NCBI GenBank assembly: GCA_030527645.1
Contig: JAUNAJ010000006.1
Coordinates: 1-64,000, forward strand
Source of the DNA: Lachnospiraceae bacterium
Lineage (GTDB): Bacteria > Bacillota > Clostridia > Lachnospirales > Lachnospiraceae
Direction: 5' to 3'
DNA: 64,000 nucleotides
Within the stretch, counting starts at the first letter, position 1; each line of letters opens with the position of its first letter. Of the stretch, positions 1 through 8,033 are shown piece after piece. The notes beneath the pieces were generated by a model. It did no database searches, was not told where the DNA came from, and worked only from the letters and a program-made list of their open reading frames with translations. Position numbers and translations under genes: made by a program.

Positions 1-55
1 AAGTGCAGCAATGTACGGAGCTGACTGTTACTAATCGGTCGAGGGCTTGACCAAA
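1..55 (+). rRNA. 23S rRNA, 3' end only
   Basis: The first bases carry the conserved 3' terminal block of bacterial 23S rRNA (ctaatcggtcgagggcttga, then cc). The gene begins outside the window. The exact 3' end near base 55 is an estimate. No 5S-like sequence follows before the tRNA cluster. Confidence 0.85.
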
Positions 56-304
56 TAGCTTGCGAAAGCGACTGGATGGAAAGAAATAGAAGGAGCGGAA
101 AGCTGGCTTTCCGGGACGAGTATTTCTTTACAGACAGACATTTGCGAAGCAAAAGGCACTGAGCTTCAAAGAAGCGAAGTGACCGCTTGAGCAGAATTAC
201 AATTCGTAAGCATGGCTGGTTCAACATGAGAAAAGATGCTTAACGATATATATGCGGTTTTGAAGGTATGTCCTTCTGATCCGGATCACTGATCCGGTAT
301 ATAT
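56..304 (+). other. 23S-tRNA spacer without a 5S gene
   Basis: This 249-base spacer joins the 23S 3' end to tRNA-Asn. I searched it for the conserved 5S core (ccgaacacggaagttaag type) and saw none on either strand. It contains short inverted repeats that could be processing stems, but no open reading frame with a plausible ribosome site. Confidence 0.5.
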
Positions 305-376
305 TCCTCGATAGCTCAATGGTAGAGCACACGGCTGTTAACCGTGGGGTTGTTGGTTCGAGCCCAACTCGGGGAG
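305..376 (+). tRNA. tRNA-Asn (GTT)
   Basis: Cloverleaf by eye: acceptor tcctcga pairs with tcgggga, the anticodon loop reads ctGTTaa, and the T loop is gttcgag. The 3' CCA is not encoded. First of six tightly packed tRNA genes after the 23S gene. Confidence 0.95.
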
Positions 377-397
377 CTCACGAAAGTGAATCTATAT

Positions 398-470
398 GGG
401 GTCTTAGCTCAGCTGGGAGAGCATCTGCCTTACAAGCAGAGGGTCACAGGTTCGAGCCCTGTAGGCCCCA
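398..470 (+). tRNA. tRNA-Val (TAC)
   Basis: Acceptor ggggtct pairs with aggcccc, discriminator A. The anticodon loop ctTACaa gives TAC (valine). D and T arms are canonical. Part of the tRNA cluster downstream of the rRNA operon. Confidence 0.95.
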
Positions 471-476
471 TACCAT

Positions 477-558
477 GGATGGTTTCCCGAGTGGCCAAAG
501 GGGACAGACTGTAAATCTGCTGGCGATGCCTTCGGTGGTTCGAATCCACCACCATCCA
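477..558 (+). tRNA. tRNA-Tyr (GTA)
   Basis: Class II tRNA of 82 bases with a long variable arm. Acceptor ggatggt pairs with accatcc, and the anticodon loop ctGTAaa gives GTA (tyrosine). Confidence 0.95.
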
Positions 559-562
559 GTTC

Positions 563-635
563 GCCGATGTGGCTCAATTGGCAGAGCAGCTGATTTGTAA
601 TCAGCAGGTTAACGGTTCGAGTCCGTTCATCGGCT
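563..635 (+). tRNA. tRNA-Thr (TGT)
   Basis: Acceptor gccgatg pairs with catcggc, discriminator T. The anticodon loop ttTGTaa gives TGT (threonine). It starts only four bases after tRNA-Tyr, so the cluster is probably one processed transcript. Confidence 0.95.
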
Positions 636-648
636 TAAAATTGAATAT

Positions 649-722
649 CGCGGGATGGAGCAGTCTGGAAGCTCGTCGGGCTCATAACCCGAAGGTCGCA
701 GGTTCAAATCCTGCTCCCGCAA
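649..722 (+). tRNA. initiator tRNA-fMet (CAT)
   Basis: The anticodon loop ctCATaa sits on a stem ending in three G-C pairs (ggg/ccc), and the first acceptor position is an unpaired C opposite A. Both are hallmarks of the initiator rather than elongator methionine tRNA. Confidence 0.95.
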
Positions 723-728
723 TTTTGT

Positions 729-801
<73 letters not shown>

Positions 802-812
802 CTTTTACTATT

Positions 813-841
813 AAGAGTTCATTATATATGAGCTCTTTTTC
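813..841 (+). terminator. terminator of the rRNA/tRNA cluster
   Basis: Ten-base stem aagagttcat / atgagctctt around a five-base A/T loop, followed directly by a T run. It closes the rRNA-tRNA transcript. Confidence 0.8.
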
Positions 842-959
842 TATATGTTCCTTTGAATGCAGGTATGATATGTATATTTCCTTGTGATTATCCGAATGCA
901 AATATATTCATTTGAACTGAATACATATTCGTAAATTTTTTTAAAAGGAGGAGCTTTAA

Positions 960-2102
960 GTGAAGGTTACTAACAGGAAAATTATTTTTTCTTCAGTTTG
1001 TATTTTTATATTGCTGCTATGCTTCCGTTACTGGGGAAACATAGTTGGAATTCTGAAAAATATTCTTGGAGCTGCGGCCCCGTTAATTCTTGGCTGTATC
1101 ATAGCCTATGCAGTAAATATTCTTATGGCATTCTATGAGAAGGGCTTGGACCGACTGAGCGGTCATAGAAGAAAAAAAGTGTCCGGCAAGGTAACTGCCC
1201 TCAAGCGTCCAATCTGCATGATAGCTGCATTTTTGACGATTGTTTTACTGATCCTGTTGATCTTCAGCATGGTTGTTCCTGAACTGATAGGAGCCATTAC
1301 AGTTCTTGTTAACAAGGTACCGGCTCAGGTTGATTCGCTGATGAATGATATGAACTCCGATTCCACCTTCGGAAATACCATTACAGAATTGTATGACACA
1401 TATATCGGTGATTCTGCTACGCTGCAGAGTATGATTGAAAGTGTTCTTGATACTGCCAGAAGCGGCATGATCAGCAGTCTGAAGGCTTTGGTAGGTACGC
1501 TTTCTTCCATCTTCTCCAATCTTGTAACGATTGTTGTGGGATTTATTTTCTCTATCTATCTTCTTCTGGATAAGGAGCATCTGCAATCCCAGTTCAAGAA
1601 GCTGATGGAAACTTATATGACGGGACCTTCTTCTAAAATATTCTATTTTCTTGAAGTTCTGAACGATTGTTTCCATAATTTTGTGGTAGGACAGTGTCTT
1701 GAGGCAGTGATCCTTGGAACACTTTGTGCGGTCGGCATGCTGATCTTCCGATTCCCTTATGCGCTGATGATCGGCTCCCTGATCGGCTTCACAGCCCTGA
1801 TCCCGGTTGCCGGTGCTTATATCGGGGGCGCGGTTGGTGCGTTGATGATGCTGACTGATTCTCCAAAAACAGCAGTATTGTTTTTGGTTTTCCTCGTTGT
1901 ACTTCAGCAGCTGGAGGGAAATATCATCTATCCCAAGGTAGTGGGAAGCTCGATCGGTCTTTCCGGTCTTTGGGTTCTTGCCGCTGTTACTGTAGGCGGT
2001 GGAGTAATGGGAATTGTCGGAATGCTGATTGCTGTTCCGTTGTTTGCCGCGATCTATCGGATCGTTCAGGCTGACATGATAAAGCGGGATGGAGAGCAGT
2101 GA
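960..2102 (+). CDS. AI-2E family transporter
   Basis: 380-residue polytopic membrane protein of the AI-2E/PerM family. Members are thought to be channels or exporters; some move autoinducer-2, others sodium or unknown solutes, so the substrate here is open. Hydrophobic segments are visible near residues 10-30, 35-55, 82-105 and 185-205, then a dense C-terminal bundle (about 240-370) with the family's Gly/Pro-rich stretch around LIGFTALIPVAGAYIGG. A soluble loop lies near residues 115-180. The start is GTG at 960, chosen for the aaaggagga site just upstream. The gene stands alone between the tRNA terminator and a long repeat-rich gap. Length is normal for the family. Confidence 0.85.
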   Translation: MKVTNRKIIFSSVCIFILLLCFRYWGNIVGILKNILGAAAPLILGCIIAYAVNILMAFYEKGLDRLSGHRRKKVSGKVTALKRPICMIAAFLTIVLLILLIFSMVVPELIGAITVLVNKVPAQVDSLMNDMNSDSTFGNTITELYDTYIGDSATLQSMIESVLDTARSGMISSLKALVGTLSSIFSNLVTIVVGFIFSIYLLLDKEHLQSQFKKLMETYMTGPSSKIFYFLEVLNDCFHNFVVGQCLEAVILGTLCAVGMLIFRFPYALMIGSLIGFTALIPVAGAYIGGAVGALMMLTDSPKTAVLFLVFLVVLQQLEGNIIYPKVVGSSIGLSGLWVLAAVTVGGGVMGIVGMLIAVPLFAAIYRIVQADMIKRDGEQ

Positions 2103-2254
2103 AATCCTGAACAGCTTTAAGAATGTTGAAAGACTTTTTATAATTTCTTTTGTTTTTGAACATACTTTGTACACATTCCTTTTGTATACTCTAATTATTC
2201 CAAGGGAGATAAGAATACATTCTCCCAAAGGAATAGTTTATATAACTCAAAACA

Positions 2255-2310
2255 GAACAGCAGCGGCCGGAATGTCTTTCCCCCCTCAATGTTCCCTGCC
2301 GCTGCTGTTC
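2255..2310. repeat. 13-bp inverted repeat downstream of the AI-2E gene
   Basis: A perfect 13-base stem, gaacagcagcggc and gccgctgctgttc, encloses about 30 bases. Outer pairs actcaa (2245) and ttgagt (2313) extend it. There is no clear T run, so it is not a classical terminator. The gap 2103-2750 around it holds no supported gene. Confidence 0.6.
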
Positions 2311-2437
2311 ACTTGAGTAAAAAAGCAGATGCTGTGATGCAGACTGGTTCATTCAGCATTCTGCAGATTTTCTTTTGACTATGACAAGTTGATTGTCTTT
2401 CATACATATAGAGCACTCCTTTCTTTACATTATGTAA

Positions 2438-2482
2438 AACAGCAGGCCGGTTGAAGTGATTCAACCGGCCTGTTGTTTTGCG
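2438..2482. terminator. strong intrinsic terminator hairpin
   Basis: Eighteen-base near-perfect stem (aacagcaggccggttgaa paired with ttcaaccggcctgttgtt) and a four-base loop gtga. A short T-rich tail follows on the plus strand and T-rich sequence on the complement, so it could work in both directions. Confidence 0.75.
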
Positions 2483-2497
2483 TTGCTGGTTACATTT

Positions 2498-2597
2498 CAC
2501 GGAGCAGCAGGAGATATGCATACTGGCTCGTCATGCTGGCATGTAAGAGACTGCATGCGTATCTCCTTGCTGTCTCGGGATCGAGGAACCTCCCCTG
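2498..2597. repeat. structured intergenic repeat, copy A
   Basis: About 100 bases nearly identical to 58081-58180. The core is a long hairpin (agcaggagatatgcat ... atgcgtatctcc(t)tgct) with the shared interior ctggctcgtcatgctggcat and the shared tail cgaggaacctccc. Several differences between the copies fall in the stem, and some keep pairing. The left edge reads gttacatttcacgg, a degenerate form of the terminal inverted repeat of copy B. No coding potential. Confidence 0.75.
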
Positions 2598-2622
2598 ATT
2601 TCCCTAACAGGGACGATTTTCC

Positions 2623-2651
2623 GAGACAAATAGTTAAATCCTTGCTATAAT
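2623..2651 (+). promoter_or_regulatory. putative sigma-A promoter for the spermidine-synthase-like gene
   Basis: A perfect -10 TATAAT at 2646 sits 17 bases after a weak -35, gagaca. It lies about 100 bases before the start codon at 2751. Confidence 0.5.
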
Positions 2652-2750
2652 AGTTGCATTGGTCATGCAGAACAGTATGATTTTCGAAGTGTACAAAGAA
2701 GAGTAGGATCATACTCTGCAGCCGTGAGTCAACAGAAATGAGGAACACAT

Positions 2751-4364
2751 ATGAATCGAAGTATTCTGAAAAACAAGACGTATCTTTACCTGACAGAGTT
2801 CTTTGCAGGTATGTCGGTGATGGCTGTGGAGCTGGGGGCAAGCAGGCTGTTAGCACCCTATTTCAGTTCGTCACAGATTGTATGGACGATTATTATCGGT
2901 ACCATCATGATCGCCATGGCTCTTGGTAATCTGTATGGTGGAAGAAAGGCGGACAGGGATCCCAATCCGGATAAGCTGTATGGAAGGATCATCATAGCCG
3001 CAATCTGGATCGCTGCAATTCCGGTGGTTGGCAAGTATATTATTATCGGCATCTCTGCGCTGCTGATCTTTACCGTTAGCAGTAATTTTCTCGTGATCGC
3101 CGGCTTCGCTGCCTGTATGATCATCTTTGTATTTCCCCTGTTTCTTCTTGGCACAGTGACACCTTCCCTTGTGAAGGTTACGGTGGACAGCCTGGACGAC
3201 AGCGGAAGCGTGGTAGGTAAGCTGAATGCCTCCAATACCATCGGAAGCATAATCGGTACCTTTGTGCCGACATTTATCAGTATTCCTGCGGTGGGTACTT
3301 CTATTACTTTTTTGATCTTTGCAGGTATTCTGCTGCTTCTGTCTGTTGTTTACTTTCTCAGTGATAAAGGAAATTTTACTAAGACCAGGAAGGTACCGGT
3401 GAGTATCGTACTTTTTCTTGTATGCTGCCTTCTTGGTCATAACAACAGCTTTGCCTTCTGGCAGAGTGATCTGACATACGAGGGAGAATCCATCTATAAT
3501 TACCTGCAGGTATATGAGGATTCTGAGCGGGTGGTGCTGTCTACCAATGTGCTGTTTGGTGTGCAGTCTGTGTATCTGAAGGATAAGGGAATGACAGGCA
3601 TGTATTATGACTATGCCATGGCAGCTCCGTATATGGCCGGGATCAATGAGAAATCGGACATGAACATTCTGATCCTGGGAAACGGAACGGGAACCTACGC
3701 AACACAGTGTGAGCGATATTTTTCCGGAACGAATACTACCATTACCGGAGTTGAGATCGATCAGAAGATCACAGATCTGGCAGAGCAGTATTTCGAACTG
3801 CCTGAGGATGTAGAGGTGGTGACCTATGACGGGCGTGCCTACCTGAACGCAGTGGATGAAACCTATGATGTGATCATGGTGGATGCCTATCAGGATATCA
3901 CGATTCCCTTTCAGATGTCCTCTGTTGAGTTCTTTACACTGGTAAAGGATCATCTGAAGGAGGATGGAGTGATGGTAGTGAATATGAACATGCACAGCAA
4001 TTCAGAGGGGAATATCAACCAGTATCTGGCTGATACCATCGCGGCGGTATTTTCCAATGTGGTAACAGCGGATGTACAGTATTCCACGAACAGAGAGCTG
4101 TTTGCCTCCAATAACCCGGATATGCTTTCTGTTCTGGAAAAAAATCTTGCACTGGAACATGATTCAGAGCTCCTGTCCATGGTTGGAACAGTATCGAATT
4201 CTCTGACAGAATATGAGGCAGGCTCTTACCTGATGACCGATGATAAAGCCCCGGTTGAGCTGCTCGGCATGCGTATGATCGATGAGCTGATCATGGATGA
4301 GGTGGCCTATTATAAGAATATTTACAAAGAGCAGGGACTGAAAGGTCTGATGGAGCTTTTATAA
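2751..4364 (+). CDS. membrane-anchored spermidine synthase-like protein
   Basis: 537-residue fusion: about 220 N-terminal residues of hydrophobic helices resembling half a transporter, then a C-terminal Rossmann methyltransferase-type fold of the spermidine synthase superfamily. The nucleotide-binding loop ILILGNGTGTYAT (about residue 304) replaces the usual GGGDG; it is followed by the acidic GVEIDQ and by YDGRAYL and VIMVDAYQD, the positions that bind decarboxylated SAM/MTA in true SpeE. The family is annotated as fused MFS/spermidine synthase, and whether it makes polyamines is unproven. It ends 12 bases before the PHP gene, so the two are probably co-transcribed. The ATG start has a weak gagg site. 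Confidence 0.8.
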   Translation: MNRSILKNKTYLYLTEFFAGMSVMAVELGASRLLAPYFSSSQIVWTIIIGTIMIAMALGNLYGGRKADRDPNPDKLYGRIIIAAIWIAAIPVVGKYIIIGISALLIFTVSSNFLVIAGFAACMIIFVFPLFLLGTVTPSLVKVTVDSLDDSGSVVGKLNASNTIGSIIGTFVPTFISIPAVGTSITFLIFAGILLLLSVVYFLSDKGNFTKTRKVPVSIVLFLVCCLLGHNNSFAFWQSDLTYEGESIYNYLQVYEDSERVVLSTNVLFGVQSVYLKDKGMTGMYYDYAMAAPYMAGINEKSDMNILILGNGTGTYATQCERYFSGTNTTITGVEIDQKITDLAEQYFELPEDVEVVTYDGRAYLNAVDETYDVIMVDAYQDITIPFQMSSVEFFTLVKDHLKEDGVMVVNMNMHSNSEGNINQYLADTIAAVFSNVVTADVQYSTNRELFASNNPDMLSVLEKNLALEHDSELLSMVGTVSNSLTEYEAGSYLMTDDKAPVELLGMRMIDELIMDEVAYYKNIYKEQGLKGLMELL

Positions 4365-4376
4365 TGGGGGGGTTAT

Positions 4377-5072
4377 ATGTATAAATATGAGATGCATCTT
4401 CACTCATCGGCCTGCAGTGCCTGTGCATTTTCGGATGCCCGGAAATACATCGATGAGGCTATAGAAACCGGCTATGCGGGAATGGTGTTTACGAACCATT
4501 TTTACCATGGGAATACGGCTGTTTCCAGATTGCTGCCCTGGGAGGATTTTGTTGGTGCCTTTCGCGATGATTATCTGAGGGCAAAGGAATACGGAGAGAG
4601 CAAGGGCATTGATGTGCTGTTTGGAATCGAGGAGGTGTATGAAGAAGGATCCGGCAAGGAGATCCTGATCTACGGACTTTCTCCGGAGGATCTGCTGGGC
4701 TGTCCGGACTTTCTTCACTTCAATGTTTACGAAATGTCCGACTTCGTCAGAAACAACGGCGGCTATGTGGTCTGTGCCCACCCGTTCAGAAGAAGGGACT
4801 ATATTCCGGACCCGGATCTGGTTCCGGATCCTTCCTTTATGGACGCTGTAGAAATTTATAATTTTGCGAATTCTGAGGAGGACGATCAGAAAGCAGTGCA
4901 GTTTGCAGATATTCATCAGCTGCCGGGCATTTCCGGAGGAGATGTGCATACGGCCTGTAATTTTGGACAGGCAGGTCTTGCCTTCTACGAGAGGATCAGT
5001 GATAACAGTCATCTGGTGCAGGCGTTGAAAGAAGGCAGATACCGCATGATCCGGAATGGGGAGATTGTATAG
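4377..5072 (+). CDS. PHP domain phosphoesterase
   Basis: 231-residue protein of the polymerase-and-histidinol-phosphatase (PHP) metallo-hydrolase superfamily. The opening [10 protein letters not shown] carries the first metal-binding HxH. Other likely ligands are FTNHFYH (near 40), the glutamate in FGIEEVYEE (near 85), VCAHPFRR (near 140) and the terminal SGGDVHTA (near 195). Small stand-alone PHP proteins hydrolyse phosphoesters such as histidinol phosphate or nucleotides; the substrate cannot be read here. It follows the spermidine-synthase-like gene by 12 bases with a G-rich ribosome site (gggggg) and no terminator between, suggesting an operon. Confidence 0.85.
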   Translation: MYKYEMHLHSSACSACAFSDARKYIDEAIETGYAGMVFTNHFYHGNTAVSRLLPWEDFVGAFRDDYLRAKEYGESKGIDVLFGIEEVYEEGSGKEILIYGLSPEDLLGCPDFLHFNVYEMSDFVRNNGGYVVCAHPFRRRDYIPDPDLVPDPSFMDAVEIYNFANSEEDDQKAVQFADIHQLPGISGGDVHTACNFGQAGLAFYERISDNSHLVQALKEGRYRMIRNGEIV

Positions 5073-5078
5073 ATACAC

Positions 5079-5106
5079 TTGCATTAAACAGAAAATGCAT
5101 TAAAAT
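5079..5106 (+). promoter_or_regulatory. putative promoter of the nucleoside salvage genes
   Basis: TTGCAT (5079-5084), 16-base spacer, TAAAAT (5101-5106), located about 25 bases before the uridine phosphorylase ribosome site. Resembles a sigma-A promoter. Confidence 0.5.
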
Positions 5107-5137
5107 AAATGTATATTATTTTTTAGGAGGCATGGAT

Positions 5138-5923
5138 TTGATAGATTATACAGAAGGATCCGGAAAACAGTATCATACAAATGTAGGCCCCGGTGACGTG
5201 GGCGGCTATGTTATTCTTCCGGGAGATCCGAAACGATGTGAAAAAATTGCTGCACATTTTGATGACGCGCATCTTGTGGCGGATTCCAGAGAATACGTTA
5301 CGTACACCGGTACGCTGGACGGGGTAAAGGTATCGGTTACATCTACGGGAATCGGCGGACCATCCGCTTCTATCGCGATCGATGAACTTGCCAAGTGCGG
5401 CTCTCACACTTTTATCCGAGTAGGAACCTGCGGCGGAATGCAGGAGGAGGTACTCGGCGGCGATGTTGTTATCGCTACAGGAGCCGTAAGAATGGAGGGA
5501 ACAAGCCGGGAGTTTGCACCCATTGAATATCCTGCTGTTCCTGACTTTAACGTAACAGCTGCTTTGAATTTCGCGGCTGAAAAGCTTGGGATCCGTCATC
5601 ACACAGGTGTGGTTCAGTGTAAAGACTCATTCTTCGGACAGCATGAACCGGAAATTATGCCGGTCAGCTATGAGCTGCAGAATAAATGGGAGGCCTGGAT
5701 CCGAATGGGATGTCTGGCCAGTGAGATGGAATCGGCAGCTCTGTTTATCGCAGGAGGTTTTCTGCGTGTAAGGGTCGGCTCCTGCTTTCTTGTAGTTGCT
5801 AATCAGGAACGCGAGAAAAAGGGACTTTCAAATCCCCAGGTACATGATACAGAGCTCGCAATCACAACAGCAGTAGAGGCTCTTCGTATATTGATCCGGC
5901 AGGATGCAAGATCAGACAGCTGA
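5138..5923 (+). CDS. udp: uridine phosphorylase
   Basis: About 261 residues of the PNP/UDP phosphorylase family, which splits uridine (and often deoxyuridine) with phosphate into uracil and (deoxy)ribose-1-phosphate. Visible signatures are the phosphate loop LPGDPKR near the N terminus, RVGTCGGMQ around residue 90, and the nucleoside-binding EMESAALF around 195. Start choice: an in-frame ATG at 5132 lies only one base after the aggagg site, whereas TTG at 5138 has seven-base spacing, so TTG is preferred. It heads a unit with deoC and a nucleoside ABC importer, which fits uptake and breakdown of pyrimidine nucleosides as a carbon source. Confidence 0.88.
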   Translation: MIDYTEGSGKQYHTNVGPGDVGGYVILPGDPKRCEKIAAHFDDAHLVADSREYVTYTGTLDGVKVSVTSTGIGGPSASIAIDELAKCGSHTFIRVGTCGGMQEEVLGGDVVIATGAVRMEGTSREFAPIEYPAVPDFNVTAALNFAAEKLGIRHHTGVVQCKDSFFGQHEPEIMPVSYELQNKWEAWIRMGCLASEMESAALFIAGGFLRVRVGSCFLVVANQEREKKGLSNPQVHDTELAITTAVEALRILIRQDARSDS

Positions 5924-6041
5924 AGAATCAGAAAGGAACTGCTTCCCCTCGGCTTTGGGCCGGATAATCTTACAGGATAAGTAACTACTCAGTTTGAACC
6001 TTCCGAATTGATACCAAAATAAAAAAGAAAAGAGAAATAAT

Positions 6042-6710
6042 ATGAATCAGGAAAAAATGTTATCAATCGTAGACCACACACTTCTTCTTCAGCCAAGCAC
6101 CTGGGAAGACATTAAGGGAATCTGTGACGATGCCTTAAAGTATCATACTGCTTCTGTCTGTATCCCCCCCTGTTATGTAAAGCAGGCTCATGAATATATG
6201 GGAGATGCCATGACTGTCTGTACTGTTATCGGATTCCCCAACGGAAACTGTACAACAGCCACTAAGGTGTTCGAAACAAAGGATGCCATTGCAAACGGTG
6301 CCGGAGAGATCGATATGGTAATTAATATCGGTCAGCTTCGCGCTAAGAATTATGACTATGTTTTAAATGAGATCAAGGAGCTGAAAGCTGCCTGCGGTGA
6401 CCTCATATTAAAGGTCATCATTGAAACCTGTCTGCTTACTGAAGAGGAGAAGATCAAGATGTGCGAGCTTGTTACTGAAGCCGGCGCAGACTTCATCAAG
6501 ACCTCTACCGGATTCTCCACTGCAGGTGCGACCTTCGAGGATGTTAAGCTTTTTGCAGAGCATGTGGGACCGAACGTGAAGATCAAGGCTGCCGGCGGAA
6601 TCTCCTCTCTGGCAGATGCCGAGGAATTTATGAGACTCGGAGCTCAGAGACTGGGAACAAGCCGTATTGTAAAAATCATTAAAAACACGGATCAGGGATC
6701 CGGTTATTGA
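6042..6710 (+). CDS. deoC: deoxyribose-phosphate aldolase
   Basis: 222-residue class I aldolase that cleaves 2-deoxyribose-5-phosphate to acetaldehyde and glyceraldehyde-3-phosphate. The Schiff-base lysine lies in [12 protein letters not shown] (near residue 150) and the proton-relay lysine in [12 protein letters not shown] (near 180). Residues VDHTLL at the N terminus are typical. The length is standard. It follows the uridine phosphorylase gene by about 120 bases and connects deoxynucleoside breakdown to glycolysis. The ribosome site is weak (aaaagagaaat). Confidence 0.93.
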   Translation: MNQEKMLSIVDHTLLLQPSTWEDIKGICDDALKYHTASVCIPPCYVKQAHEYMGDAMTVCTVIGFPNGNCTTATKVFETKDAIANGAGEIDMVINIGQLRAKNYDYVLNEIKELKAACGDLILKVIIETCLLTEEEKIKMCELVTEAGADFIKTSTGFSTAGATFEDVKLFAEHVGPNVKIKAAGGISSLADAEEFMRLGAQRLGTSRIVKIIKNTDQGSGY

Positions 6711-6769
6711 TCTGCGAACACTTTGTAACTGATTTGTCACGGGCATCATTCCCAACAGTTGTTTTATTG

Positions 6770-6798
6770 TTGAAACCATCTGAACAAAGTGCTAAAAA
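6770..6798 (+). promoter_or_regulatory. putative promoter before the nucleoside-binding protein
   Basis: TTGAAA (6770-6775), 17-base spacer, TAAAAA (6793-6798), 54 bases before the start codon of the lipoprotein gene. It would let the importer be transcribed apart from udp-deoC. Confidence 0.45.
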
Positions 6799-6852
6799 TA
6801 TTAGTGAAATTTATACATTATATCAAATTTACAGGCAGGAGGATATTATTAA

Positions 6853-7962
6853 ATGAAAAGGAAAGTTATTTCTTTACTTCTTGCAGGTGCAATGGCTTTC
6901 AGCCTAGCTGCATGCGGAGGTTCAGGCTCAAGTGCCGACAGCAGTGCTGCCGGCAGCGATGACAAGATCGCCATGATCACCGATTCCGGAGATATCACAG
7001 ACGAGTCATTTAACCAGATCACATATGAAACCGTAGTAGCTTACGGCGATGACAACGGTATCGAATATCAGTACTACAAACCGGCTGATGATACTGATGA
7101 AGAGCGTATTAACGCCATCGACCTTGCAATTGCTGAGGGTGCAACTGTTATTGTAATGCCCGGATACTTATTCGGACCTGCAATCGCAGAAGAGCAGGAT
7201 GCGAATCCTGATGTTAAGTTCATCGCTGCTGATGTAACAGAGGGTGATGTTGTACCGCAGGGTGAGAGCGAAGCTGTTGAAATCAATGACAATGTTTACC
7301 TGTGCAACTTCGATGAAGAGCAGGCGGGATATCTTGCAGGATATGCAGCTGTTAAGGATGGTTACACAAGCCTTGGATTCCTTGGAGGAATCGCTGTTCC
7401 GGCTGTAGTTCGTTACGGATACGGATACATTCAGGGTATTAACGATGCTGCAGAAGAGCTTGGAACTGACGTTACTGTTAAATATACTTACGGCGGACAG
7501 TTCTATGGCGACGAGAAGATCACAGCAAAGATGGAAGGCTGGTATTCCGGAGGAACAGAAGTTGTATTCGCTTGCGGCGGCGGAATCTATACCTCTGCAA
7601 GAGACGCAGCGGGAGATACCGGCAAATTGATCGGTGTTGACGTTGACCAGCATCCGACACTGGGCGATGTATGTATCACATCTGCTATGAAGGGTCTTTC
7701 CTCAGCGGTAAACTCAGCACTGGATGCATACTTCAGCGGGAACTGGTCTGAAATCGGAGGAAAAGCTGAGCAGCTTGGTCTGGAGGACGGTGATTACATC
7801 GGGCTTCCGACCGATGAAGAGTCCTGGCTTTTCACCACATTTACTCAGGATGAATACAATACTGTATTAGAGTCAATCAGAGATGGCTCCATTGAGATTT
7901 CTAATTCAACAGATGAGCAGCCGGCTGTAGGTTCTCATGTGACTGTCAATTATATTGACTGA
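6853..7962 (+). CDS. BMP family nucleoside-binding lipoprotein
   Basis: 369-residue substrate-binding protein of the BMP/PnrA-like family, which captures nucleosides for an ABC importer. The N terminus is a lipoprotein signal: MKRK, a hydrophobic core, then the lipobox LAAC with lipidated Cys20, followed by a Ser/Gly/Ala-rich linker. The mature part starts KIAMITDSGDITDESFNQITYE, close to the PnrA signature, and GGIAVPAVVRYGYGYIQGI marks the hinge region. It precedes the ATPase and two permeases, separated from them by an intrinsic terminator. A clear aggagg site supports the ATG. Confidence 0.93.
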   Translation: MKRKVISLLLAGAMAFSLAACGGSGSSADSSAAGSDDKIAMITDSGDITDESFNQITYETVVAYGDDNGIEYQYYKPADDTDEERINAIDLAIAEGATVIVMPGYLFGPAIAEEQDANPDVKFIAADVTEGDVVPQGESEAVEINDNVYLCNFDEEQAGYLAGYAAVKDGYTSLGFLGGIAVPAVVRYGYGYIQGINDAAEELGTDVTVKYTYGGQFYGDEKITAKMEGWYSGGTEVVFACGGGIYTSARDAAGDTGKLIGVDVDQHPTLGDVCITSAMKGLSSAVNSALDAYFSGNWSEIGGKAEQLGLEDGDYIGLPTDEESWLFTTFTQDEYNTVLESIRDGSIEISNSTDEQPAVGSHVTVNYID

Positions 7963-7973
7963 TCGGAAACCTT

Positions 7974-8004
7974 GGGGAAGAGAATGATCTCTTCCCCTTT
8001 TTTT
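7974..8004 (+). terminator. internal terminator between binding protein and ATPase
   Basis: Perfect ten-base stem ggggaagaga / tctcttcccc with loop atga, followed by seven T. It lies inside the importer operon, so it should reduce transcription into the ATPase and permeases and keep the binding protein in excess. Confidence 0.85.
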
Positions 8005-8033
8005 AATCAAAGAAAGAGGAATTAGTAATTAGT

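Noticed and set aside
2871-3995. Long minus-strand frame of 374 codons opposite the spermidine-synthase-like gene
   Set aside because: Antisense shadow of a well-supported gene; low-complexity His/Ile-rich translation without a domain or ribosome site.
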